Of a DNA stretch of 64,000 bases, positions 49,862 to 61,385 are shown piece after piece; within the stretch, counting starts at the first letter, position 1, and every line of letters starts with the position of its first letter. The stretch is from Branchipolynoe longqiensis (Eukaryota; Annelida; Polychaeta; Phyllodocida; Polynoidae): the NCBI GenBank assembly GCA_030323885.1, contig CM059192.1:69301890-69365889 (forward strand), in the 5' to 3' direction. A model generated the notes under the pieces. The model ran no database searches and was not told where the DNA came from. It worked only from the letters and a program-made list of their open reading frames with translations. The position numbers and the translations under genes are program-made.

Positions 49862-51125
49862 GCGGCGGGTGGGGGGGGGGGGTTGGTGGTGGTGGGAGGG
49901 GAGAGTGAGAGGTGGTGGTGGTGAGGTGTGGGAAAGGTGGTGGTGGTGGGGGAGAGTGAGAGGTAGTGGTGGTGGGGTCCGGGAGAGTGAGAGGTGGTGG
50001 TCGTGGGGGGGGGGGCGGGAGAGTGAGAGGTGATGTGGTGGGGAGAGAGTGAGAGGTGGTGGTGGGTGGGTATGGGGGGTGGGGTATCGTGGGGGGAGTG
50101 AGAGGTGGTGGTGGGAGGGGGAGAGTGAGAGGTGGTGGTGGGGGGAGTGAGAGGTGGTGGTGGTGGGGAGAGAGAGTGAGAGGTGGTGGTGAGGTGCGGG
50201 AAAGGTGGTGGGTGGTGTGGGGGGGGGGGGGAGAGCTGGTGGTGGGGGGGTGGGGCGGGGGGGAGCTGGTGGTGGGGGGGGAGGGGTGGTGGTAGTGGTG
50301 GTGCGGGGCCGGGAGAGTGAGAGGTGGTGGTCTTGGGGGGGGCCGGGAGAGTGAGAGGTGATGTGGTGGGGAGGGTGGGGGGGGGGGTGGGGGGGGTGGG
50401 GGTGGGGGGTGGGGGGGGGGGGGGAGGGGGGGGGTGGTGGGGGGGGTGGGGTGGGGGGGGGGGTGGGGTGGGGGGGTGGGGTGGGGGTGGGGGGGGGGGG
50501 GGAGGGGTGGGGGGGGTGGGGGTGGGGGGGGTGGGGGTGGGGGGGGGGGTGGGGTGGGGGGGGGGTGTGGGTGGGGGGGGGGTGGTGGGGGGGGGTGGGG
50601 GGGGGGGGTGGGGGTGGGGGGGGGGTGGGTGGGGGGGTGGGGGGGGGGGGGTGGTGGGGGGGTGGGGGGGGGGGGTGGGGGGGGGGGTGGGAGTGGGGGG
50701 TGGGGGTGGGGGGGGGTGGGAGGTGGGGGGGGGGGGATGGGGGTGGGGGTGGGGGGGGGGGGGGGGTGGGGGGGGGGGGGGGGGGGGGTGGTGGGGGGGG
50801 GGGGGGTGGGTGGGGGGGGGGGGGGGGAGGGGGGGGGGTGGGGGGGGGGGGGGGGGTGGTGGGTGGGGTGGAGGTGCGGGAGAGGTGGTGGTGGGGGGCG
50901 GGAGAGGTGGTGGTGGGGGGGGAGTGAGATGTGGTGGGGGTGGGAGAGGTGGTGGTGGAGGGGGGGGAGAGTGAGAGGTGGTGGGGGCTGGGAGAGGTGG
51001 TGGAGGGGTGAGAGGTGGGGGGGGCGGGAGAGTGAGAGGTGGTGGTGGGGGGGGGGGGTGAGAGGAGGTTGTGATGGTGTGTGTGTGGGTATGGGGGTGG
51101 GTATGGTGGGTGGGAGTGGGGTGAG
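49862..51125 (+). repeat. G-rich GGT/GGGGT tract (about 1.25 kb)
   Basis: (GGT)n, GGGAGAGTGAGAGGTGGTGG units, then a core (about 50360-50870) of almost only G with single T. Very high G-quadruplex potential. The Gly-rich and Pro-rich frames are artefacts. Confidence 0.96.
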
Positions 51126-51389
51126 AGTCCCACCAGTCTGTGCAAAGCTGTGCATACAGTCCCTTTGATGGTAACAGTCTGGAAATGCAGTCAACATCAT
51201 TCGACGCTTGGTCTAGTTGTTTCTCCGTCCTACAGTTTAATTATGCCCTCGGGCAAATACCAACAAAAAAATCAACCAATCGATAATCCGTTTTAAGCAA
51301 TTACATTATTTTAATTTCTTTGGGGGGGGGGGGGGCATGCGCGTGTGGGTATGTGCATGGGTGCGTGCGTGTGTGTGTGACGGTATGTG

Positions 51390-51803
51390 TGGATGGGTTA
51401 AACCAAAGTTGGTTAATCCAACCTATCGGTTAATCCAAACAAAATTGTCGGGCCCCAGGCCACTTCCGATATGGTTAAACCAAACTTTCATCTGGTTATA
51501 AGGTCATCTGAGACTTTTTTTATATGATAAATGGTAGTATTTTGCCGGGCTGCCAACAAAAGTTTGGATTAACCGATTGTTTGGTTTAACTGAGCTTGGT
51601 TTAACTCAGTTAATGTGTATACATTAAAAAACAATAATCAAAGTGTCCACAAACATTGAATATTGCATTCATAATGCACCAACGTTTTTGCCAAAGCCAA
51701 GCCAAGTCAAACTCGAAGCCAAAGCTTGGTTAAACCAATGATCCGTTAATCCAAACAAATTTCTAGGGTACCTTCAAGTTTGGTTTAACGGGGTTATACT
51801 GTA
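51390..51803. mobile_element. TIR element family P2, copy 2 (left end missing)
   Basis: Same internal sequence as 38072-38564 (CCCCAGGCCACTTCCG, TATATGATAAATGGTAGTAT TTTGCC). It ends GGTTTAACGGGGTTATACTG TA at 51803. 51126-51389 has a G-run and GT-rich sequence. Confidence 0.78.
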
Positions 51804-51952
51804 TCAGGATAATGTGACATGGGATATTGGGTCATGGTGTTGGCAGCCTGATTTCACAGTGGGACATCACTATAAAGTCGCCATGAGTGCGCACTGTCAC
51901 AAATCGGTACTTGTCCTGATATGACCTTAGATGTTGCAAGGACGTCAAACTC
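51804..51952 (+). mobile_element. SINE 3' half
   Basis: ATCAGGATAATGTGACATGG to TTGCAAGGACGTCAAAC. Confidence 0.8.
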
Positions 51953-51989
51953 CACCCCCCACCCGAGCTCCCATCCCCACGCTCCCCTT

Positions 51990-52155
51990 CCTTTTTCGGG
52001 ACCGCCCCGCCCCGCCCCGCCCCGCCCCGCCCCGCCGCCCCCCCGCCCCGCCCCGCCCCGCCCCGCCCGCCCCGCCCCCGCCCCGGCCCGTCCCCGCCCA
52101 TCCCCGCCCCGGCCCGCCCCGCCCCGCCCCGCCCCGCCCCGCCCCGCCCCGCCCC
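51990..52155 (+). repeat. (GCCCC)n pentanucleotide array
   Basis: Almost pure CCCCG repeats. The complementary strand is GGGGC, a strong quadruplex former. 52156-52632 contains no gene; it has a short G-run at 52554. Confidence 0.95.
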
Positions 52156-52632
52156 TCTGCTACTCCGTAGGGGCTGTTTTTCCGCCCAGTCACCGTGATT
52201 TGATGCCCCCCTCGGGACACAGCGCCCGGCGCCGGTCTTAACGCACTCTGTCAGTTTCCCCTGAACCGCGAAAAAGAAGTGATGCCTGATGTATTTATAT
52301 GCCTTTTACAAACGCATAATTACGCTGGAGAATTCTTTCATTTAGAATTCTGAACTAATTAATTAATGTAGTTATTGCTGTGGGTACTGCATAGCGATAT
52401 CTCTGGGGATTAGGATCGTCAATTCCAATCAGCACCCCCTCCGCCCCCCACTGCCTCTTGTCTGACACCACCGGGTCTGGTGATACTAATATTTGTAATA
52501 ACAGGATGCCCTGTGCCGCCGTCATCATATGTTCATCTCTCTTTAAAAAAAAAGGGGGGGGGGCGCTGGTGGTGGTGGAGAGACGGCAAATGGGGGAGGG
52601 GAAACCCCACTTGTTATAGATGCTATCCAGTG

Positions 52633-52978
52633 TGTGCGGGATGGCCGAATGAGTAGAGCGTCAGTCTCCTGTTTTGGGAGATCAGGAGATCCGAACCCAT
52701 GAGTTCATGCGTTCGAATCCTGGTCGAATGAAACCAATGACGTAACAATTTATACTTGTCGCTTCCTATCCTGGCGCTGGGCATTATTAGGATATGGCAA
52801 GGACTGGTTGGCTCAGTTTCAGGATAATGTGACTGAGTGGGATATGAGGTCATGGTGCTAGCAGCCTGGTTTCCCAGTGGGGCAGCACTATAAAGTCGCC
52901 ATGAGTGCGCACTGTCAGAAGTCGGCACCCGTCCTGATATGACCTCAGATGTTGCTAGGACGTAAAAAAACAAACAAG
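52633..52978 (+). mobile_element. Full-length tRNA-derived SINE
   Basis: GTGCGGGATGGCCGAATGAG head, GCGTTCGAATCC B box, body and TTGCTAGGACGTAAAAAAAC tail. Confidence 0.9.
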
Positions 52979-53105
52979 CAATGTTCTGTTCTTAGTAATA
53001 ACAATGCTAGAATATAATACAGTGTAATGTAGTATAATGTAATATAATGTAGTATAACGTAGTATAACGTATAATGTTGTATGACATATGATTGTATGAT
53101 TTAGT
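52979..53105 (+). repeat. AT-rich TAGTATAATG repeat
   Basis: TAATGTAGTATAA-type decamers are repeated. A similar phrase follows the foldback element at 54462-54490 and 54710-54760. Confidence 0.75.
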
Positions 53106-53109
53106 ATAA

Positions 53110-54462
53110 TATAGTATTCACACTATTCACGCATGACCTACTTCGGCATCAGAACGAGGCTGAGTACGCGTCGGTATTGGAAATGGCCATAAGATACTGC
53201 TGTGTGCTGATGTGTATGAACTACGACAGAAATTAAAGGAGTAAAATTTGAAGATATTAACTTTTGAAATGATCATATTCATTTTTGCTTGCCTTTTTCC
53301 TATTTATTGGTCAATTTTCATGAAGATTGAGTGACGATCAAATGCATTTCAGTAGGCAATGCCAATAAAGTCGCTCACCTTGGCTGCCAATCTTTTCTTA
53401 AATTCAAAATTGGATAACTTTCTTAATATAGATATAATTAAGAAATATATTTGACCCTTTTAAAGATTTCATTAATTTGTAATTACGTAAAAGCCTGAGT
53501 TTACAGGGGCGGGGAATATTGTGAAACGTTTCTAGACAATGGCGATTTAAATGAAAAGCGTTTTAGGATGTAGGTGTTGACACGGCGGAGTTGGAAAAGT
53601 GTGTCGGCGCCGGGAACCAGCAGGCGCCTGTAGCCGGCCAAGCACTGCTATTTGGTTTTAGTGTAAACAACACGTCGGATTCGACGCTGGATGTAGCTGC
53701 TAATACGTTTAATATCGCTTGGAATTTTACGGGTTAAGGTTAACTTTAATTAAATTCATTATTTGAGTCTGTATTTCTGTTTTAAATATGATCGCCCTCA
53801 CTAGATTTCGGCGCGTAATCGGGGCCCTAACACTGCCGGGACACCAGCGATTAGTATACCTGCTCTGGCCTGTAAGCTGGACACGCACTACTATTTTATA
53901 CTGATCGCGCCGCCCCAGGAAACCAGCTGAATCGCTTCATATACAACCACCTCCCGAGGTGGTATAGATGAAACGTTTTCTATATGAAAGCGATTCAAGC
54001 CCTAAAACGCACACAGCAATTCGCGTTTTACACGCCAAATGTAGTGCCGAATCTAGGCAAGTGGTATATCATGAGAAACGTTTTTAAATACGCCCGTCTA
54101 AAACACGGCTTTAGACTAGTTGTTGAACTGTGTTTACACAGATAAACTACACAGACAGTGCTGCAAGTGGACATGATAACCACCATAACTATGCAGACTT
54201 GAAGTTGACAGTCACATTGTAGTTAAAGAATGGGAAAATCACCATGCAATGGTTACCCAATCTTCGTGAAAATTGGCCAACAAATAGAAAACAGGTATGC
54301 AAAGATGAATATGGTAGTTAAAAAAATGAATACCTTCAAATTTGAGCGATTTCAAAAGGGTTTGTTCAACAAAAAAGTATTCGCATGACTTTTCATACAG
54401 CAGACCCGTATGTGGTCTCGGTCTGGTTTCAACATGGCCGTGGCGTGAATAGTGTGAAGAAG
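53110..54462. mobile_element. Foldback element with long inverted arms
   Basis: Ends TTCACACTATTCACGCATGA and its inverse near 54440-54460 (GGCGTGAATAGTGTGAAG). The arms stay similar for about 300 bp (CATATTCATTTTTGCTTGCC against CATATTCATCTTTGCATACC on the reverse strand). The middle contains nested inverted motifs (AAACGTTT, AAGCG-TTTTAGG). No transposase. Confidence 0.8.
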
Positions 54463-54755
54463 TGTAATATAGTGTAAAATACTATAGTAAAATGAAGCAG
54501 TGAATGGCCGTTCTGTGTGAATATTCGCCCGTCACTGGCGGGTAATTAGATTTGGTATTTAGCACGTTAGTTACATATCTATGGTCACATGGATTGTGAC
54601 AGATGTGGTCACACTTACACACTACACTTAAACTATCAACATGGTTACACTGCGACAACAGTAGTCGTGTCATGAATTATTTATGTTACTGGGTAACATA
54701 CACAATATCGTGTAATATAGTGCAATATTATAACATATAGTGTAGCATTATACAA
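54463..54755. other. Unassigned, with TAGTGTAATATAG repeats at both ends
   Basis: No gene is recognised. Confidence 0.35.
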
Positions 54756-55020
54756 TCATCATCATCATCATCATCATGCTGTCTCAATCGGATTGTGACA
54801 AAGACTGCTTTCATTACCTAACCATCACTTTGTGCGGTTGTACATTTCATAAAAGCTGCTTGCAAAGTGTTGAAGTGCTGCTGGCTTTTGCAAGTTACTA
54901 GCGGCACTCTCAGGGAGCAAATAGAGGTCTCACACCGGCAAGAACATGTCAAGACAGGCGCAAACTATTTGTCCCTGCAGTGGCTGGTCGGGAGATGTTG
55001 GGAGTTCCATTCATCACTGC
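54756..55020 (-). mobile_element. LINE-tailed SINE-like element, 5'-truncated
   Basis: On the plus strand it starts with (CAT)n, GACAAAGACTGCTTTCATTA, then GCTGCTGGCTTTTGCAAGTT and CTGGTCGGGAGATGTTGGG. Confidence 0.8.
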
Positions 55021-55680
55021 CCTTAATGCCCTTATACAACATATAACACACAACATACATGTATGTAATATATAAATAGTGACCTACATGATAACTCAAC
55101 AAACACAGACATGGGTTCAATCAGGTTTATATGGTTCAGGTTGCCTGTGCCGACATCTTTTTCTCCAAAGCAGTGGGCGGTGGACGTTTGCCGATTAACC
55201 ACATAGCATTCCGCCGGCGGCGCCACCGTCTAGAGCGATCTCACGCAAGCCAGACGGATTGAATCCAGCACGCATACCCATTAGTCGGCTCACTAATACA
55301 TGAACATTGTACCTTCCGTAATATTTATATAGGCAAGATACTTATACTCCACATAATATATACTGTGTAATATATAATACATAATGTATAATATATAATA
55401 TGTATTATTGACTATAATTGACATATTATTATTATTATTATTTTATAATGGCTCACGTGTTTGACACAATGCTTTCGATCTTGAAGCTACATAACAAAGA
55501 TGGCAGAAGCTCAACTCCCAGACTATGCACCTTTAAAAGTCCACCAGACTATGCACCTTTATAAGTCCACCAGAGTATGCACCTTTAAAAGTCCACATAT
55601 TGACTCATCGTGAGCAGGGCTCTGATGTTAATTTCAAGTGACAGCTACTACAGGTTATGAGGGTAATAGCTGCTAGGAGC
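55021..55680. other. AT-rich unassigned, with a small tandem repeat
   Basis: TATGCACCTTTAAAAGTCCACCAGAC recurs three times at about 55523-55595. No gene. Confidence 0.5.
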
Positions 55681-56292
55681 CATAAAGCTGAGATTCCTTA
55701 CACGCAGTATGCGGTATGCGAATGCGAATGCAGAAAAAAATTGAAACGCCTTGAAGTCAATGGGCTGCAACCCTTACACGCGGTATGCGAATTCGAATGC
55801 GAATGCGAATGCGACAACTCAATCGGTCCCTGTAGCGATCGGTGAGGCATGCGGCATGCGGTGTGCGAATAGAAACATCAGTCGCACTTGTCCATTAGGT
55901 TTAGACGAGGAGAGGCGACTGAGCATTACGGAACGGTCACGCGCAAGGGTGCTGAGGGGAAACATGGTAGTGGTGGTGGTGGGGGTTCGGGTTGGTAAAA
56001 ATGCTACCAGAGCCACAAAAATATGAATACTTATCTATAATTTGGTAATTATAAAGGTAGGAACCTCCATGTGACGTACCAAGAGTTACATAGATATAAA
56101 TGCCATATTCGGCCACACACAGTGCAGTATGGAGTATACGTGTTTATTTTTATTTTTTAAATATAGCCAGTCGTGTGCCGCATGCCGCATACTGCATACC
56201 GTGTCGAAGGAATCTTCCCATTCGCATACCGCATACCGCATGCCACATGCCGCATGCCGCATACCGCGTAGAAGGAATCTCAGCTTTAGTCA
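55681..56292. mobile_element. Foldback element with tandem GCATGCGGTAT subrepeats in both arms
   Basis: AAAGCTGAGATTCCTTACAC and GTATGCGGTATGCGAATGCG at the left are mirrored by CGCATACCGCATACCGCAT and AAGGAATCTCAGCTTTAG at the right. A second internal pair (AAGGAATCTTCCCATTCGCA) makes the right arm two-tiered. No transposase. Confidence 0.82.
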
Positions 56293-56564
56293 TTCATCTT
56301 AGTCTGTCTTTGGGATTGGGAATCTGCAACATAGTGAAAGTCTCGCGCCAACTACCACTTTACAACCACAAATCCATCTGGGACTAGTTTATGAGTTTGG
56401 TCGAAGGCCACCTGGTGGACACCTGCACACACGCACTGCACTTTAAATGTATTTTTTATTGCCATGGTTACTTACTAACTGATAAGAATGTGATACCTCT
56501 GAACGCGTTTGTCGGTAGGACGTGACTTAAAAAGAGGCCGCCTGCTTCTAAAGGGAATGCAGCG

Positions 56565-56830
56565 AGCCACATGCGCATACACACACACATGCGCACACAC
56601 ACAAACACACAAACACACACAAACACACACGCACACACACACACATGGACATGTACCCTCCGTCTCTGCCTTTCCCTCTCCCTCTCCCACTCCCTCTCCC
56701 TCTCTGCCTTTCCCTCTCCCTCTCCCTCTCCCTCTCCCTCTCCCTCCCTCTCCCTCTCTCACGCCCTCTCCCTCTCTGCCTTTCCCTCTCCCTCTCCCAC
56801 TCCCTCCCCCCCCTCTCCCTCACCCTCCCA
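56565..56830 (+). repeat. (CA)n followed by CTCCCT pyrimidine repeat
   Basis: CACACA with CAAACACA units at 56577-56646, then (TCCCTC)n to 56828. 56293-56564 is unassigned. Confidence 0.9.
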
Positions 56831-56960
56831 CATTATCCTGACACTGAGCCAACCAGTCCTTGTCCTATCCTATTAATGCCGTGTGCCTGGCTAGGAAGTG
56901 ACAAGTATAAATCTTTATGTCATTGGTTTGACTCGACCAGGGTTTCAACCCCTGTGTAAA
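56831..56960 (-). mobile_element. SINE middle fragment
   Basis: CACATTATCCTGACACTGAG to TTGACTCGACCAGGGTTTC. Tail and head are absent. Confidence 0.78.
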
Positions 56961-57178
56961 ATATTCTGATAAAACGCATTGGTGGGGAATGCAATTGGTC
57001 TATAATGGAATACAAATGGTCTATTAATGTAAATGGTATATAGTGCCAGGTGCATGAATGTATTTATGTAGTTGCTGGTGATCCTTTACTTATGGTCAAT
57101 AGTCATTGTGTATTAGGTAGATAGTGTGAAGGAGGCACTAGTGATAGTGTGTAAGGGGCCTCAAGAGCTCTACTCACT

Positions 57179-57218
<40 letters not shown>

Positions 57219-57532
57219 CTGTTAGTCATGGATCACCACACACACAGCTCAGGCAGGTGGTGGCCAAGCAGCCACACCGCATAGTGGTGGTGGGCAGATC
57301 ACAGTAGCCATGGTGACACAAGAGTGCTTACTGTTCATTGGTGGAACTATAAATGCTTGTTGCTGATTGGAGATTATGGTCAGGTGGTATGCCATACCAG
57401 ATTCATGTAGCACTATATAATAATAAACCTGAGGGTACAAGCTCTCACTCTACTTTCATTCTTTATACTCTTCCTTTCTCTTCTTGCCTGTATTGATTTC
57501 ATTATAGCCTGCCTACACAACCCACAGATTCC
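56961..57532 (-). repeat. Dispersed repeat R1, copy B (uninterrupted)
   Basis: Reverse-orientation copy of 2640-2927 plus 3345-3600 without the MITE. A run of about 37 C (57180-57216) replaces a short TGGGGAGGGG-like stretch of copy A. Confidence 0.8.
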
Positions 57533-57559
57533 GGCTGAGGACTTTCCAACTGTGTTTGA

Positions 57560-57855
57560 ATCCCACGATCTACCAAAACGGGAGACTGATGCTCAACTCA
57601 TTCGGCCATCCCCTCCCGTCAAAGTTGGTAGTTGTTGCGACCCTGCCTGGTGCTTGCCATTGTTAGGTTATGGCGTGGGGATAGAGGTGGGGATAGGGAT
57701 AGGGTTGGTTCGCTCAAGAGTATGGACAATGTGACTGATTGGGCTATCGGGTTATGGTGGGCCAGTAGTGCAGCACTATGAAGTCTTCATGAGTGCACAG
57801 TGTTAAAAGTTGGCACCTGTCCTCACACTCAAATGGTGATGGGACCTAAAACCAC
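57560..57855 (+). mobile_element. SINE mosaic: inverted head joined to plus-strand body
   Basis: Minus-strand head (CCCACGATCTACCAAAACGG, TTCGGCCATCCC) up to about 57618, then plus-strand body (GTTGTTGCGACCCTGCC to GTGATGGGACCTAAAACC), diverged. Confidence 0.65.
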
Positions 57856-57999
57856 AGTAAGCCAATTCTTGTTGATAGAGAAGCATCCCAAGATAGATAT
57901 CACCAACATCGTCAAACTTCGCATATTTTTGTCAAATATATATTTTGTAAAGAATTTAAAAAAAAAAAGAATCGTTTTAATGGAAACAGCAGATGGAGT

Positions 58000-58075
58000 T
58001 AGTGGTAGTGGTGGTGGTGGTGGTAGTGGTAGTGGTGGTGGTGGAGGTGATGGTGGTGGTGGTGGTGGTGGGGTG
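58000..58075 (+). repeat. (GGT)n microsatellite
   Basis: GGTGGT with AGT interruptions. 57856-58389 otherwise has no feature. Confidence 0.9.
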
Positions 58076-58389
58076 GGCTGCGATGGCTGTTCCAGTAAAT
58101 ATTTCCCGGGGTGCATCAGCACCCCTGCGAACAGGTTCGATGTTTGTCTGTATGAGTTGAGCTGACTGTGGTTATCTGCCCCCATCTTACCCCACAACCA
58201 GCCCAGCGTCTGCTATCTAAACCAACGCTTTTTACGTTTACTTACAACTCCTCGCCAGAACTGCAAAGCTTGGTGGTAATCCGTCAGGCTTTTCTTTTTA
58301 CCGTAGCACCACCCCCTCCTCTCCCTCTTTTATAGCCTTCTCTCAAGAATTGCTCAGTCTAGAATCAAACCGAAGAATCCCCTCGTGAT

Positions 58390-59815
58390 ATATACAATTC
58401 TTACATGCTGGTCCTCCTGCTGCTCCAACTCTTCCTCCTACTCCTCCTCTTCCTCCTCTTCCTCCTCCTCGTCCTCCTCTTCCTCCTCTTCCTCCTACTC
58501 CTCCTTTTCCTCCTACTCATCCTCTTCCTCCTACTCCCATTTTCCTCCTCATTTTCCTCCTCTTCCTCCTCCTCGTCCTCCTCGTCCTCCTTTCCTTCTC
58601 ATTTTCCTCCTCATTTTCCTCCTCTTCCTCCTCTTTCTCCTCTTCCTTATTTTCCTCCTCTTCCTCCTCTTTCTCCTCTTCCTTATTTTCCTCCTTCCTT
58701 CTCCTCCTCTTCCTCCTCCTTCCTCCTCCTCTTCCTACTCTTCCTCCTTCCCCATCTCCCCCTCCTTCTCCTCCTGCTCCTCCTGCTGCTGCTCCTCCTG
58801 CTGCTGCTGCTGCTGCTGCTGCTCCTCCTCCTCCTCCTCCTCCTTCTCCTCCTCCTCCTCCTCCTCCCAGCTCCCCCTCCTTCACCCCCTCATTCTCGTT
58901 CCTCTTTCCTCTCTTCCTCCACCTTCCGTCCATCTTCCACCTTCTTCCTCTCCTCTTCTCTGTCATTCTCTTCCTCCTCCCGGTCTTCCTTACTCTTCCT
59001 CCTTTCCATTACCCCGTCCTGATATGACCTTAGATGTTGCTAGGACGTAAAACAACCACAAACAACAAACAAAACTTCCTCCTTTCCCCTTCCTACCCCC
59101 TTCCAACTCCCCCCCCCTATTCCCGTTCTTCAATCCTTCCTCCCTCTCCACCTCGGCCTCCCCTCTACCCTCCTCCCCCCCACCCCCCTTCCCATCCTCC
59201 TCCTGCCCCTTCTCCCCCCCCTCCTCTCCGCTTTCACCTCCATGTACATCTCCCCCTCCATCTCCCCCTCCTCCCCCTCCCCCTTTCTCCCTATCTCCAC
59301 CGTTCTTCCCATCCCCTCCTCCCCTTCTCCTCCCCCTCCCCTCCTCCCCCCTCCTCCCCCCCTCCTCCCCCCCCCCTCCCCCCCCTCCTCCCCTCCTCCC
59401 CTCCTCCCCTCCTCCCCTCCTCCCCTCCTCCTCCCCTCCTCCCCTCCTCCTCCCTCCCTCCCCACTCCGCCCCCTCTCCCCCTCTCCTCCCCCTCCTCCT
59501 CCCCCTCTCCTCCCCTCTCCTCGCCCTCTCCCCCCTCCTCTCCCTCCCCCTTTCTCCCTATCTCCACCGTTCCTTCCCCCTCTCCTCCCGTTCCCCTGCC
59601 CCTTTCTCCCTAACTCCACCGTTCTTCCCTTTCCTCCCCCTCCCCCCCCCCTCCTCCTCCCCGTTCTCCCTATTTCCACCGTTCTTCCCCTCCCCCCTCC
59701 CCCGTTCTCCCTATTTCCACCGTTCTTCCCCTTCCCCCTCCCCCTTTCTCCCTATCTCCACCCGTTCTCTTTCCTTTTTTCCCCCTCCCCCTCTCACCCC
59801 CCCCCTCCCTGTCTT
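58390..59815 (+). repeat. 1.4-kb polypyrimidine tract
   Basis: (CTCCTC)n, (CTTCCTC)n, (CTGCTG)n at 58780-58825 and CCCCTCC blocks. CCCTATCTCCACCGTTCTTCC-type 60- to 100-bp segments recur about six times in 59280-59765. One SINE tail is inserted at about 59007-59068. Confidence 0.95.
59007..59068 (+). mobile_element. SINE tail-only insertion in the polypyrimidine tract
   Basis: ATTACCCCGTCCTGATATGACC to GGACGTAAAAC and (ACAA)n. CTTCCTCCTTTCC occurs directly before (ending about 59006) and directly after, a 13-bp target duplication. Confidence 0.82.
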
Positions 59816-60188
59816 CACCCATCTACTCCTGATAAGTAATGTTGCTATGGGCATGGCTTTCTCCAAACACAGCTTCACCTCAACACTCTAGGGCTTCACT
59901 CCAAACTGTAAATTTAAAACCAGCACAACAGCACTCCACAACTCAACACCCCCATCAGATTGTATCTCTCTCTGTGAATGTGCAATAATGTAAATTATTG
60001 CAATGACATTACTTTCAAGCAATAGTGTCTTCTGCTCAATCAAAGAGCACTGGTGCCATATGAAGACACGGCAATAATTCCATAGCAAAGAACAAAATAA
60101 CTCAAGTATTGTGCAATACATAATCAAAGACAGGATTTTACATATTTGCAGTGGATTGAGTGATTTCAAGTAGGATTTGAACCATATA
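59816..60188. other. AT-rich unassigned sequence
   Basis: A minus-strand open frame (59888-60322) has no recognisable domain and runs into the MITE. Confidence 0.4.
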
Positions 60189-60524
60189 CAGGGTTCCTGC
60201 GGATCCTTAAAAAATCTTAAATTGATTAGTCCATTTTCAAGGCCTTGAAAAGTCTTAAATATACTAACTTTTCTCTGAAAAATGGTCTTAAATTGGATTT
60301 GGCCACTACAATATTTTTTCAAGATGTTTTACCAGCTATCTTCACAAAGCACAAATAAATGCCAGTGGATCTGAAATATCCACAGATTTCATCACCTCAC
60401 TCATTTCTGTAAATATTTAATTAAATATGTATGTTACATTTGCTGCGAAAATAGGTCTTAAATTGTTATTAAAACATCTTACAAAGGTCTTAAATGTGAT
60501 TGGCTGATAGGTGCAGGAACCCTG
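60189..60524. mobile_element. hAT-like MITE
   Basis: CAGGGTTCCTGCGGATCC at the left, GTGCAGGAACCCTG at the right. GTCTTAAAT phrases recur inside, as in widespread animal hAT MITEs. No clean 8-bp duplication. Confidence 0.72.
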
Positions 60525-60864
60525 TTATACTTCCGCTCCACCTACTCAATAGACTACATCACGGTTCCAGCGGCGCGGTGCATTGTGGGATGCACCAGAG
60601 CAAAACACCCCCCCCCCAAAAAGCACATGGCACATGCTAATACACTGGGTGCAGCTATGAAATGTGCTAGTTTCAGCTCATCTCAGCTCTTATTTGAAAC
60701 ATAGAATACCAACTAGAAAAATATATATAATAAGTTAAGATATTAATCTTTTATCCAGCATTGCATTTACATCAATATAATCAGCACATCTTATGCCATG
60801 TGCATTTAGATTTAGAAAGATCTAGGCACTCAGACTAGTGTTAGAGCCATAGCTAGAGTACTCA

Positions 60865-61330
60865 TCATCATCATCATCATGCTGTCGGTCGCGATGCGAC
60901 AAAGACTGCTTTCATTACTTGACTGCCGCTCTCCATTTAGCTCTCTGCTGTGAGAGTGATGTCCATGAGTCGGTCTTAATGTCTCTCAGCTTCAGGTTTC
61001 GCTTGATGGTACATTTCATGAAAGCTGCCTGCAAAAGTGTTGAAGTGCTGCTGGCTTTTGCAAGTTACCAGTGGCACTCTCTCGAGGAGCAAATAGTGGT
61101 TTCACACCGGCAAGAACATGTCCAGACAGGCGCAAAACTATTTGTCCCTGCAGTGGCTGGTCGGGAGATGTTGGGAGTTCCATACATCAACCTCCCTTAA
61201 TGCTGCCACAGTGACATGGTTTTCTGTTTAGGGTTTGCTCCCTTAGCCTTCGGTTCTGTTAAAAACCTGTACCACAAGGCAGTGGTTTACAACTCTGCAG
61301 GGCAGGGGCATCAAACTCACTGAGGTATTG
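60865..61330 (-). mobile_element. LINE-tailed SINE-like element, longest copy
   Basis: On the minus strand: start near CAGTGAGTTTGATGCCCCTG, ACAGAACCGAAGGCTAAGG, CGACCAGCCACTGCAGGG, GCCAGCAGCACTTCAACACT, then the LINE ORF end (DSWTSLSQQRAKWRAAVK followed by a stop) and an (ATG)n tail. It contains the coding end that the copy at 35373 lacks. Confidence 0.82.
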
Positions 61331-61385
61331 CAATACCTGCAATACCTGCATACCCAATACCTGCAATACCTGCATACCCATAGTT
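61320..61385 (+). repeat. Short GCAATACCT tandem repeat
   Basis: TGCAATACCTGCA and TACCCAATACCTGCA recur about five times at the edge of the LINE-tailed element. Confidence 0.75.

Noticed and set aside
49827..51200. A 457-codon proline-rich frame and complementary glycine-rich frames
   Set aside because: They arise from the G-rich tract. No start context, splice signal or domain, and all frames on both strands are open.
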